From positions 1 through 64,000 of the forward strand of contig CALIFY010000052.1 in the NCBI GenBank assembly GCA_938021675.1: a stretch of DNA of 64,000 nt. The letters are read 5' to 3'. The stretch is from an uncultured Acidimicrobiales bacterium (GTDB taxonomy: Bacteria > Actinomycetota > Acidimicrobiia > Acidimicrobiales > SZUA-35). The position numbers and the translations under genes were made by a program. The notes under the pieces were generated by a model that searched no databases, was not told where the DNA came from, and was given only the letters and a program-made list of their open reading frames with translations. Below, in pieces: positions 25,047 to 34,644 of the stretch; the first letter of the stretch is position 1, and every line of letters begins with the position of its first letter.

Positions 25047-26056
25047 GGCGATCGCTGATGCCAGGCCCACTGGCGAGCGAGCCCGTCGGTCATGGTCGTC
25101 GCCGGGTGCCAGTTCAACGTTTGTTTGGCCGGGCCGAGGTCGGCCGATGTTAGCTGTGGATCGCCGGGAGCCCGAGATAGCTGCCGAAGCCGTGGGTTTC
25201 GGCCGGTGATCGATGCGATTTCGGTGATCACGTCGTTTAACGATGCGGTGCATCCGCCGCCTATGTCGAATACTGAACCGGCAACGGTTTGGTCGGTTGA
25301 CGTTCCGGCGGCGATGGTGGCGTCGACGACGTCTGCGACGTAGGTGAACTCGCGTTGTTGGCGTCCGTCGCCTCGTTTCTCGAAGCGAGTTCCGGCCGGT
25401 TTGGCGGCGTGGAACAACCGGTGCATCGCCATGTCTGGACGCTGGCGGGGCCCGAACACCGTAAAGTACCGAAGTCGCACGACGTCGAGGCCGCGCTCGC
25501 CATAGACCAGGGCCAGTTGCTCCGCCGCGGCCTTCGAGACCCCGTAGGGGCTTATGGGGTTGAGCGCCAACCGTTGGCCGAGCCGATGTGAATCGAGCGA
25601 ACCCATGAGGTCGCCACTGGCGCCGTCGCCGTATACCGACGAGCTGGAGGCCAGCACGACCCGGCCCACCGAAGCGGCGTGAGCCGCCTCGAAGACGCGT
25701 TGGGTAACGGCGACGTTGGCGTCGCACGTCTGTTGGAAGCCATCACCCCACGAGTCTTGAACTCCGGGGCGTCCTGCGAGGTGGTAGACGACGTCGGCGT
25801 CAGCCACGGTACGGGTCAGATGGGTGCGATTCAGGTCGATGGTTTCCAGGGTGAACTTCGGGTTTCGCATGGCCATCGCCAGGTTCTCTCGCTTTGTTGC
25901 CGGGTCGTACCACGGGTCGAGATTGTCGACGCCGACCACCGTCGCCCCACCGCTGAGCAGGCGGTCGACCAGATGCGAGCCGATGAATCCGGCCGCTCCG
26001 GTGACGACGACCCGCTGCGGTCGTTGGTTGAGATTTCCGATCATCGAGAAGCTCAT
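24989..26056 (-). CDS. NAD-dependent sugar-nucleotide epimerase/dehydratase (SDR)
   Basis: 355 residues. Rossmann motif GAAGFIGSHL at the N-terminus, DNLDPWYDP, then Ser in ASSSSVYGDG and the YGVSK catalytic Tyr/Lys pair. Closest in feel to UDP-glucuronate or UDP-glucose 4-epimerases. The ATG at 26056 is chosen because AGGAGGTGG lies just before it; a GTG at 26065 falls inside that site. It acts in the cytosol to supply sugar nucleotides, fitting the neighbouring glycosyltransferases. The 3' end overlaps the convergent GT-C gene. Confidence 0.88.
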   Translation of the reverse strand: MSFSMIGNLNQRPQRVVVTGAAGFIGSHLVDRLLSGGATVVGVDNLDPWYDPATKRENLAMAMRNPKFTLETIDLNRTHLTRTVADADVVYHLAGRPGVQDSWGDGFQQTCDANVAVTQRVFEAAHAASVGRVVLASSSSVYGDGASGDLMGSLDSHRLGQRLALNPISPYGVSKAAAEQLALVYGERGLDVVRLRYFTVFGPRQRPDMAMHRLFHAAKPAGTRFEKRGDGRQQREFTYVADVVDATIAAGTSTDQTVAGSVFDIGGGCTASLNDVITEIASITGRNPRLRQLSRAPGDPQLTSADLGPAKQTLNWHPATTMTDGLARQWAWHQRSPQSPLAIAESSTEPALING

Positions 26057-26135
26057 TAAGGCCACCTCCTATAGAGCGTCATGCTAGCCATCTGACGAGT
26101 ACGTCTGTCCTGAGCCGCCTGTGGCGGCTGACGAG

Positions 26136-26190
26136 TAGGGTTTTGTCTTAACCAACCCTAATATTTGACACTAACAATAGCGAACTATTG
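26136..26190 (+). promoter_or_regulatory. efeO promoter region with two palindromes
   Basis: TAGGGTT (26136-26142) and AACCCTA (26154-26160) form an inverted repeat. A -35-like TTGACA follows at 26165-26170. A perfect CAATAGcgaaCTATTG palindrome at 26175-26190 overlaps the expected -10 position. Just upstream, AGCCGCCtgtGGCGGCT (26113-26129) is a tight hairpin flanked by TGACGAGTA copies and may terminate transcription from upstream. The arrangement suggests a repressible iron promoter; the CTATTG palindrome is not a classical IdeR site. Confidence 0.5.
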
Positions 26191-26245
26191 GTCTGTGGAA
26201 TAGCTAAGACTTGACCGGTGACCAGCAAACGAGGAGAGACAAACC

Positions 26246-27286
26246 ATGGGTACCAAGGGTGGTCGGCGGCGACTCGGGGCTAGGGCAGCAGTCGTAGTGG
26301 CCGTGTTGGCGCTACTCGCAACGGCGTGCGGTGGCGACGATGGGGTAGACGTCAACTCCGTCGAGGAATCGGATGCCTCAAGTTCGGCCAGTGGTTCTGA
26401 GTCCGGTTCCGCCAGCGGTTCCGAGGCTGACGCAGCCGCCGAAGACGACACCGCAACTGACGAAGAGGGCGACGTCGAGGAGGAGAGCGGTTCGGCATCG
26501 GGTATCTCCGAGGAAGAGGTTGCCCAGACAACCGAGAATCCGCTCATTCAAGATGCTGTTGATGGATACCGCGTCTACGTCCAAGAACAGATCTCCGATA
26601 TGCAGGCCGAAACAAAGGTGTTTGCCGACGCCGTACGTGACGGCGATATCGAGGCCACCAAAGCGGCCTATCCGGTGTCTCGACGGCCGTGGGAACGAAT
26701 TGAACCAATCGCCGGGTTGATCGAAGACATCGATGGGGCGGTCGATGCTCGCGAAGATGACTTCGACGGACCGGAAGACCCGAACTTCACCGGTTGGCAC
26801 AAGATCGAGTGGTACACCTGGGATCAGGGAGACCTGACCGAGGCCGGACCGTTCGCCGACCAGCTCGAAGCAGACCTCCAAACACTTGCCGATACTGCCG
26901 AAACCCTCGATCTAGCGCCAGGCGTCTTGACCGTCGGCGCCCAAGAGCTCATCGAGGAGGTAGCGGCCCCCGACGGGAAACTCTCTGGCGAGGAAGATCG
27001 TTACTCCGGCACCGACCTGTACGACTTCAAGGCGAACGTCGAAGGTTCCGAGGCGCTCGTCGACTTGCTGGCGCCAGTGCTGGAAGAAGCCGATCCAGAA
27101 TTACTTACGGCTGTCGAGTCGAGCTTTGACGAATTGAACGGACAGCTAGAAGTATTCGGCTCCTTTGAAGCTGGCTATGTCCACTACGACGAGGTCACCG
27201 AGGACCAGCGCGGTGAGCTGGCGGCGACCCTTGGCGGGTTGGCCGAGTCGCTCTCCCTGTTGAACGGAGCACTCGGCCTCGAATAG
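26246..27286 (+). CDS. efeO: EfeO-like iron-binding lipoprotein (M75/imelysin)
   Basis: 346 residues. Lipobox LLATAC with Cys28, a long acidic Ser/Glu/Asp linker to about residue 90, then an imelysin-type helical domain with the metal-binding GxHxxE signature (GWHKIEW; His185, Glu188). The DRYSGTDLYDFKANVEGS region is typical of EfeO. Binds ferrous or ferric iron outside the membrane for the EfeUOB importer. ATG has GAGGAGAG upstream. The EfeB-like gene follows at once, but no EfeU permease is seen, so this is a partial efe operon. An N-terminal cupredoxin domain, present in long EfeO forms, is absent. Confidence 0.9.
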   Translation: MGTKGGRRRLGARAAVVVAVLALLATACGGDDGVDVNSVEESDASSSASGSESGSASGSEADAAAEDDTATDEEGDVEEESGSASGISEEEVAQTTENPLIQDAVDGYRVYVQEQISDMQAETKVFADAVRDGDIEATKAAYPVSRRPWERIEPIAGLIEDIDGAVDAREDDFDGPEDPNFTGWHKIEWYTWDQGDLTEAGPFADQLEADLQTLADTAETLDLAPGVLTVGAQELIEEVAAPDGKLSGEEDRYSGTDLYDFKANVEGSEALVDLLAPVLEEADPELLTAVESSFDELNGQLEVFGSFEAGYVHYDEVTEDQRGELAATLGGLAESLSLLNGALGLE

Positions 27287-27314
27287 CACGTCTCGAATAG
27301 CACGTCTCGAATAG
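27278..27314 (+). repeat. 14-base tandem repeat across the efeO stop codon
   Basis: CTCGAATAGCACGT is present twice (27278-27291, 27292-27305) and then CTCGAATAG a third time (27306-27314). The first copy contains the efeO stop TAG. The repeat has extended the efeO-efeB spacer, probably by slippage, and may alter coupling between the two genes. Confidence 0.85.
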
Positions 27315-27332
27315 GACAACGTGGAGGAAACG

Positions 27333-28562
27333 ATGATATCCGAGTCGCGACGCCGGTTCATGAAGTCAGCCGGGGCGCTCGTGGCCGGCGGTGCAGTGGT
27401 TGGGTGTACCGCCGACTCCGGATCTGAGGCGATACCAGATCCGGAGTCCGATGTTGTCGCCGGCTCCGGGCCACCGAACTTCCCCTTTCGCGGCAATCAC
27501 CAGGCCGGGGTGACCGCTCCGGCCGCGTCGTCTGGATTGGTCGCTGGCCTTGATGTTCGAGCCGCCAGCAGCGAAGAGCTTGCCGACGTGCTCGGCACAC
27601 TTGGGCAGTCGATTGAACAACTGGTAAGCGGTGAGCCTTACGAGGATCGTGACGGTGGTTTTCCTCCGCTGGACACCGGAATCCTCGGGACTCCGCCGGT
27701 AGGAACGGGCACATCGGTTGTCGTTGGCTACGGAGCGTCACTCTTCGACGACCGGTTTGGCCTGGCCGGTCAGAAGCCGGCCGAGTTACTGGAGATGCCG
27801 AAGTTCGCAAACGACTTCCTCGTTCAGCCCGAAAGGAGTCACGGCGATCTTTCCATCACCATCAGCTCCGACAGTGGTGAGGCTACCGTTCACGCCTTCC
27901 GCCAGATCATGCGAGAAACGCGCGGTGCCCTCGTCCCCCGTTGGATGAAGGAAGGGTTCAACCAACTCGTGCCGGAGCAGACCCACGGCCGTGCTCCGGC
28001 TCGGAATCTGCTGGGATTCAAGGACGGGACCTCAAACCTCGATACCGACGACGACGAGACGATGGCGGCGTCGGTTTGGGTCGGGCCCGACGATGATCAG
28101 TCACAATGGACTACCGGCGGGACCTACCAAGCGGTGCGGGTCATCCGGATGATGGTCGAATTCTGGGATCGCACTCGGCTGAACGAACAGGAAGGCCTCA
28201 TCGGGCGTCATCGAGCCAGCGGGGCCCCGCTGGGTCTAGATGATGAGACCGATGAGCCGGTCTTCGAGGACCTTGAATCGCATATCGCCAGGGCCAACCC
28301 GCGAAGCTCTGGAAGCGAGAAGAACCTGATTCTTCGGCGTGGGTTCAACTACGCCAGTGGATTTGATGCCAATGATCAGCTTGATCAGGGGCTCATCTTC
28401 GTCAGCTATCAGCGAAGCCTGGAAGATGGATTCATCGCCGTGCAGCGCCGTCTGGATGGCGAGGCTCTCGAGGAATACGTCAGGCCGCTCGGAGGAGGGT
28501 TCTTTTTCGTGCCGCCCCCGCCGGCCGACGGCGCTGCGTTGGGGGAACCGTTGTTCAGCTGA
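27333..28562 (+). CDS. efeB: EfeB-like DyP-type heme peroxidase, Tat-exported
   Basis: 409 residues from the ATG at 27333 (GGAGGAA upstream; a GTG at 27321 lies over that site). The twin-arginine motif SRRRFMK at 5-11 is followed by a short hydrophobic stretch ending in VVGC, possibly a lipobox. The DyP fold signature is FKDGTSN with catalytic Asp231; the proximal heme ligand is likely His317 in SHIARANPR. In EfeUOB systems EfeB acts outside the membrane, exported folded with heme, and has been linked to iron oxidation or heme-iron release. It follows efeO after a 14-base tandem repeat. Confidence 0.92.
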   Translation: MISESRRRFMKSAGALVAGGAVVGCTADSGSEAIPDPESDVVAGSGPPNFPFRGNHQAGVTAPAASSGLVAGLDVRAASSEELADVLGTLGQSIEQLVSGEPYEDRDGGFPPLDTGILGTPPVGTGTSVVVGYGASLFDDRFGLAGQKPAELLEMPKFANDFLVQPERSHGDLSITISSDSGEATVHAFRQIMRETRGALVPRWMKEGFNQLVPEQTHGRAPARNLLGFKDGTSNLDTDDDETMAASVWVGPDDDQSQWTTGGTYQAVRVIRMMVEFWDRTRLNEQEGLIGRHRASGAPLGLDDETDEPVFEDLESHIARANPRSSGSEKNLILRRGFNYASGFDANDQLDQGLIFVSYQRSLEDGFIAVQRRLDGEALEEYVRPLGGGFFFVPPPPADGAALGEPLFS

Positions 28563-28613
28563 CCCCGCCGGTTGCGGCCCAGCGCTGAGTCGTCGGCCGT
28601 TAGACGTGGGTGG

Positions 28614-29456
28614 CTATTGGCCGGCGAGTTCTCGGGCGTGTTGCAGTAATTCGATGACCGCTGCCTGGGCTTGGTCCGCAGCGTCCAGCGGTGTTGGGAA
28701 TGGCACCCTGGCGAGGCGGGACGACTGGTTGACGGTCGTTTGCAGGGTTACCCCATACCGATCGATGCCGACCATAGCGGCCGACTCAGCATCGGGCAGA
28801 TCGGCCAGTACCTGTGCGTAGAGCAGGTTGGCCTCGGAGTGGTCGGCGTTCATATGTTCGACGATGCCATCGGCCGAATCGACGATTGGATCGACGGACG
28901 CCTCGTCGTAGGCGGGTGCTCCCACCCAGCTCATGTGTCCGAAGCCGCCGACGTAGCGGCAGCGTTCGACGGTGAGTCGCCAGAAAGAGAAGTCGGTGAA
29001 ATCGACGTAATAAGAGGCATAGGGATGACGTTCCAGATAGATGGAACGAACATCGACGGGATCATCGATCACGGTCAGTTGACCGACGAGGGTGCAACGG
29101 GCCTGGCTGAGCGGGTCGGCCTGGTCGACGGTAGACGCGCTGACCATCAGGCTTGCTCGGCTGTCCTGTTTGGCATTGACGGTATGTTCTGCCATGTCGG
29201 AGATCAACATCACAGGGGCGCCGTCGGCGTCGGCGGCGTATGACACCAGGCTGCCATATGGGTAGCCGCCTTCAGCCAAGGTCGACAACGTGGCGCGATG
29301 CTGCTGGGCGAGCAAGGTGCGAGCCAATTCAGCGTCGGAGGGAAACGATGACGGATCGCCGGCGATCGGGGGCCCAGCTTCACCGCCACCGTGCTCGTTT
29401 GGTCGATCGTCGTCATGGCCCGAGAGGTCGTCCGTGGGCTCGCTCGTCTCAGTCAC
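28614..29456 (-). CDS. HugZ-like heme iron utilisation protein (PNPOx fold plus DUF2470)
   Basis: 280 residues. A GTG at 29456 is chosen for the GAGGAG before it. After a disordered acidic N-terminus, a split-barrel PNPOx-like domain (LLAQQHRATLSTLAEGGYPYGSLVSYAAD) is followed by a C-terminal DUF2470 domain (IVEHMNADHSEANLLYAQVLADL). This pairing is the HugZ/HutZ architecture, whose members bind or degrade heme to free iron. It is convergent with efeB, fitting the iron-rich neighbourhood. A flavin or F420 role cannot be excluded. Confidence 0.85.
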   Translation of the reverse strand: MTETSEPTDDLSGHDDDRPNEHGGGEAGPPIAGDPSSFPSDAELARTLLAQQHRATLSTLAEGGYPYGSLVSYAADADGAPVMLISDMAEHTVNAKQDSRASLMVSASTVDQADPLSQARCTLVGQLTVIDDPVDVRSIYLERHPYASYYVDFTDFSFWRLTVERCRYVGGFGHMSWVGAPAYDEASVDPIVDSADGIVEHMNADHSEANLLYAQVLADLPDAESAAMVGIDRYGVTLQTTVNQSSRLARVPFPTPLDAADQAQAAVIELLQHARELAGQ

Positions 29457-29606
29457 TCGGTTGACTCCTCTGGTCGATGACCATCTCGCCGGTCCATTGC
29501 GCTCCACAGTCTACGAGTTGCGGTCGCCCCATCCCGACTACGATCTGCATTCGGTACGCGTCTCGGCCGGTCGCCGATGCCGTGGAGTCACTGGAGTATT
29601 GGAGCG

Positions 29607-29999
29607 ATGAGTCACCCAAAGATGTTCGACGATGCAGACCCGGTGCTGGCCAAGCTTCGTGCTATCTGTTTGGCCCTTCCGGGGGCCGATGTAAAAGTGT
29701 CACACGGCCGACCATCGTTTTTTACGAAGAAGATTTTCGCCGGGTACGGCGCCGTCGTAAAAGGCGATCATGACCGTGATCGCTACCGCCAATCGCTGGT
29801 GTTTCTTCCCCATGTCGATGAAGCGCCGGCCTTCGAACAGGACGACCGATTTTTTACCCCGGCGTACTGGGGGCCGTACGGGTGGATCGGCCTCGACCTT
29901 GGTGGCGTCGTCGACTGGCAGGAGGTGTCCGAACTGGTCGAGGATTCCTACCGCGCTACCGCAGCAAAACGGTTGATCGCCGAACTCGACCGCCGGTAA
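29607..29999 (+). CDS. MmcQ/YjbR family protein
   Basis: 130 residues. A compact alpha/beta domain of the MmcQ/YjbR (CyaY-like) superfamily: LRAICLALPGADVKVSHGRPSFF at the N-terminus and AYWGPYGWIGLDLG in the middle. Function in the family is poorly defined; some members bind DNA. The start at 29607 has only a weak GGAG. Lies between divergent and convergent iron-related genes but shows no metal motif. Confidence 0.8.
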   Translation: MSHPKMFDDADPVLAKLRAICLALPGADVKVSHGRPSFFTKKIFAGYGAVVKGDHDRDRYRQSLVFLPHVDEAPAFEQDDRFFTPAYWGPYGWIGLDLGGVVDWQEVSELVEDSYRATAAKRLIAELDRR

Positions 30000-30029
30000 G
30001 CCAGCTCGGCCAACTTCCGACCGGTGTGG

Positions 30030-30473
30030 TCAGGCGATCGTGTAGTCGCGGAGCAGTTTGTTTAGCTCGATCACATGGAACTCTTCGGCGGCGATTTGGG
30101 TTCTGGCGTACTCCTCGATGTAGACCGACTTTCCTTCAGACAACTTGAGGAGGTCGCGGTAGAGATCGAGGGCTCTCCGCTCATGGGCGATCGACTCGTG
30201 GAGGATTTTCTCCAGCGAGTGGTCGTGCGACTCCTCGATGGGGGCGATGCCTTGGTCGGGGTGGCCGCCGAGGCCGGTCAAGAGTTCGCCCGCCTGCTGC
30301 GCGTGGTCGAGCGACTCTGCCGCTTGGGCCCTCATGAAGTCGACCAGAGGTAGCCGATTCGGTCCAGTGATGACGAGGCCGTAGTGGGTGTATCGCACCA
30401 CCCCGGAAAGTTCGGCCTTCACGATGTTGTTCAGTACGGGAACGACCTGTTCACTGTCGACGATCGAATTCAC
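30030..30473 (-). CDS. bfr: Bacterioferritin-like ferritin family protein
   Basis: 147 residues forming a four-helix bundle. Di-iron ligands can be placed in order: Glu in KAELSGVVRY, Glu and His in AAESLDHAQ, Glu in ESIAHERRAL, and Glu and His in AAEEFHVIEL. GTG start at 30473 with GGAGGAC upstream. It stores iron as a ferric core. The heme-binding Met of classical Bfr cannot be placed with confidence, so it may be a heme-free member. Single gene, separate from its neighbours. Confidence 0.85.
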   Translation of the reverse strand: MNSIVDSEQVVPVLNNIVKAELSGVVRYTHYGLVITGPNRLPLVDFMRAQAAESLDHAQQAGELLTGLGGHPDQGIAPIEESHDHSLEKILHESIAHERRALDLYRDLLKLSEGKSVYIEEYARTQIAAEEFHVIELNKLLRDYTIA

Positions 30474-30631
30474 GTTGTCCTCCGGCTAGGGCTTGGTTCA
30501 ACCTATCGCCTGGTCGATTCCGAATACACGATCCGAGCTCAACATCGATTCCGCGTGTACCACCGGGAGGCCAGGCGAGGCCGACGATGTCTGTCTGGTC
30601 GCCATGGTGTTCGTTTCGACGTTCGGTCGTC

Positions 30632-31672
30632 TCAGCTCACTCCGAGGGCATCGGCGATGACCGTCAGGTCGCCTTGGAAACCGTGGTAGGTGTGGTGCGG
30701 ACGGAATCCCATGGCCACGTTGATGTCGAGCATCCACGGGTTTGACTCGGCGTTGATGGTTTCGACTACCTCAAGCTCAGGATGGGCCGCTCGGACTTGT
30801 TGATAGTTGGCGGCTTTGAGCCAGCGGCCGAGTCGATGGCCTCGATGGTCGGCCAGTACTGCCGTATCGTGCTGGCGGGCGAGCTGTGGTCGGTCTTCGT
30901 GCACGAAAATTTCACTCATACCGGCGGCATGGCAGCGCTCATCGATCGCCAGCGATCGGTAGATGCGGTACCCGCCGGCAATTTTCAGCTCATCTATTTG
31001 TTGTCGGGTCTCCACGTCGCGGATGTAGGGGTTGTAGTCGAGGTCATCGAGGGGTGCATCCTTCATAGCTGCGCCGGCCAGCGACCATTGCTCGGCCAGA
31101 TCGGTTGGGCTGTGTCCCTCCCAGCACTCGATTCGGTATCCGGTGGCGGTGGAACTGGCCGAATCGATCCACGTCTCGAGCAGTTGATCGTCTACGTCGG
31201 CAACCGTTGCTCGGGAGCAGCGTTCTTCGTTTCGTTTCGTCATGCCGACCTTGTGGCAGAATGACACCGCGGCGTCATAGCTCACCGAGGTTGACGGGAA
31301 TGCCAGCAGCGACGTTTGGTCGAGCTCGATGAGGTCTGGCACCGCAGCGCGTAACAGCCCGGTGGCGATGCCTTGGCCTCGGAATTTTGGCCGAACCATG
31401 GTCTCGATCTCGGCGACCTGCAGCTCGTCGGTGGGATCCGAGACGGTGGCAGACACAACGATGCCGGCCGGGACTCCGTCGACCGAGGCCAGGTAGTTTC
31501 GGGCGGTTCGGTCCGGTCCAACGTCAAAGATCCAGGTCGACACCTCTCGGGGAGGCATCGGTGGATCGCTTGGATCGAGTTCGGTCAGGACCTCCTGACA
31601 GACCGAAACGAGTCCATCCAACCCGGCGCCGTCGTCCCTCTGTTCGATGCGGCGAATCTCGACTTGGCCCAT
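30632..31672 (-). CDS. GNAT acetyltransferase with two GNAT domains
   Basis: 346 residues. Each half has an acetyl-CoA-binding motif A: VRPKFRGQGIATGLL near residue 92 and ADHRGHRLGRWLKAANY near 290. The tandem-domain layout resembles mycothiol synthase (MshD), and also many uncharacterised actinobacterial GNATs. Substrate unknown. The ATG at 31672 is preferred over the GTG at 31675. Divergent from fur, so the two share about 140 bases of promoter region. Confidence 0.85.
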   Translation of the reverse strand: MGQVEIRRIEQRDDGAGLDGLVSVCQEVLTELDPSDPPMPPREVSTWIFDVGPDRTARNYLASVDGVPAGIVVSATVSDPTDELQVAEIETMVRPKFRGQGIATGLLRAAVPDLIELDQTSLLAFPSTSVSYDAAVSFCHKVGMTKRNEERCSRATVADVDDQLLETWIDSASSTATGYRIECWEGHSPTDLAEQWSLAGAAMKDAPLDDLDYNPYIRDVETRQQIDELKIAGGYRIYRSLAIDERCHAAGMSEIFVHEDRPQLARQHDTAVLADHRGHRLGRWLKAANYQQVRAAHPELEVVETINAESNPWMLDINVAMGFRPHHTYHGFQGDLTVIADALGVS

Positions 31673-31814
31673 CACACCATTCGACCGCGTGCTCGGTGTT
31701 GTGTCGAACGAATTTCCTCGGTGCTTCGACGCTCGCCGACGACATCACCATCGCCCATTTATCAACAAGCAGAAGTAATTGACAATCGATGCAGTTAACG
31801 CTACGTTCGCCTCT

Positions 31815-32249
31815 GTGCGAAACCCTGCCGAGTTAACCGACTCATTTCGCCAACGAGGGCTACGGATCACCCCGCAGCGGGTGGCGGTCTTTGAGGCCCT
31901 GCAGGGTAGCACCGGCCATCCGACCGCGGAGACTATCTATCGGATGGTTTCGGCGGACATGCCATCGATCTCGCTTCGAACGGTGTACCAGACGCTGAAC
32001 GATCTCACCGAGATGGGGGAGATAAAGAGTTTGGATCTGGGGGTCGAGGCAACCCGCTTCGATCCCAACATCGACGACCATCACCACCTTGTCTGCGACG
32101 AGTGTGGTCTTATCGCCGATGTGTACCTCGACGTCTCTGGCCTAGATCTTGATGACCTTGACGGGTTCACCCCGGCCAAGACCAGGGTCTTCGTGTCGGG
32201 TCGGTGTCGAGACTGCACAACGGCCAAGGTTGATGGCATTGCCGGATGA
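31815..32249 (+). CDS. furA: Fur family repressor (FurA/PerR-like)
   Basis: 144 residues from the GTG at 31815. Winged helix DSFRQRGLRITPQRVAVFEAL ... SLRTVYQTLNDLTEMGEI, then the metal/dimer domain with HHHLVCDECG and a second CxxC (CRDC) that together make a structural zinc site; RFDPNIDDHHH supplies regulatory-site ligands. An upstream TTG at 31779 falls within a small ATTGaCAAT palindrome that looks like part of the operator, so the later start is chosen. Located directly before katG, as in mycobacterial furA-katG, where the repressor responds to peroxide and iron and controls itself and the catalase. Confidence 0.9.
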   Translation: MRNPAELTDSFRQRGLRITPQRVAVFEALQGSTGHPTAETIYRMVSADMPSISLRTVYQTLNDLTEMGEIKSLDLGVEATRFDPNIDDHHHLVCDECGLIADVYLDVSGLDLDDLDGFTPAKTRVFVSGRCRDCTTAKVDGIAG

Positions 32250-34571
<2,322 letters not shown>

Positions 34572-34580
34572 TAGTGATCG

Positions 34581-34623
34581 GCGGGGTTGGTTGGTTTGAT
34601 GTCAGAACCAATCGACCCCGCCT
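34581..34623. terminator. Terminator hairpin after katG
   Basis: GGCGGGGTTGGTTGGTT pairs with AACCAATCGACCCCGCC around a 9-base loop: 17 positions with a few mismatches or wobbles. It lies between the convergent ends of katG and the LamG-domain gene, so it can serve both. Confidence 0.8.
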
Positions 34624-34644
34624 TCATTTCGTCCACCTGTTCTA

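Noticed and set aside
27278-27314. Short tandem repeats as a CRISPR or att site
   Set aside because: The unit is 14 bases with no spacers, cas genes or integrase nearby; it is simple duplication. The 17-base repeat at 43490 is rejected as CRISPR for the same reason.
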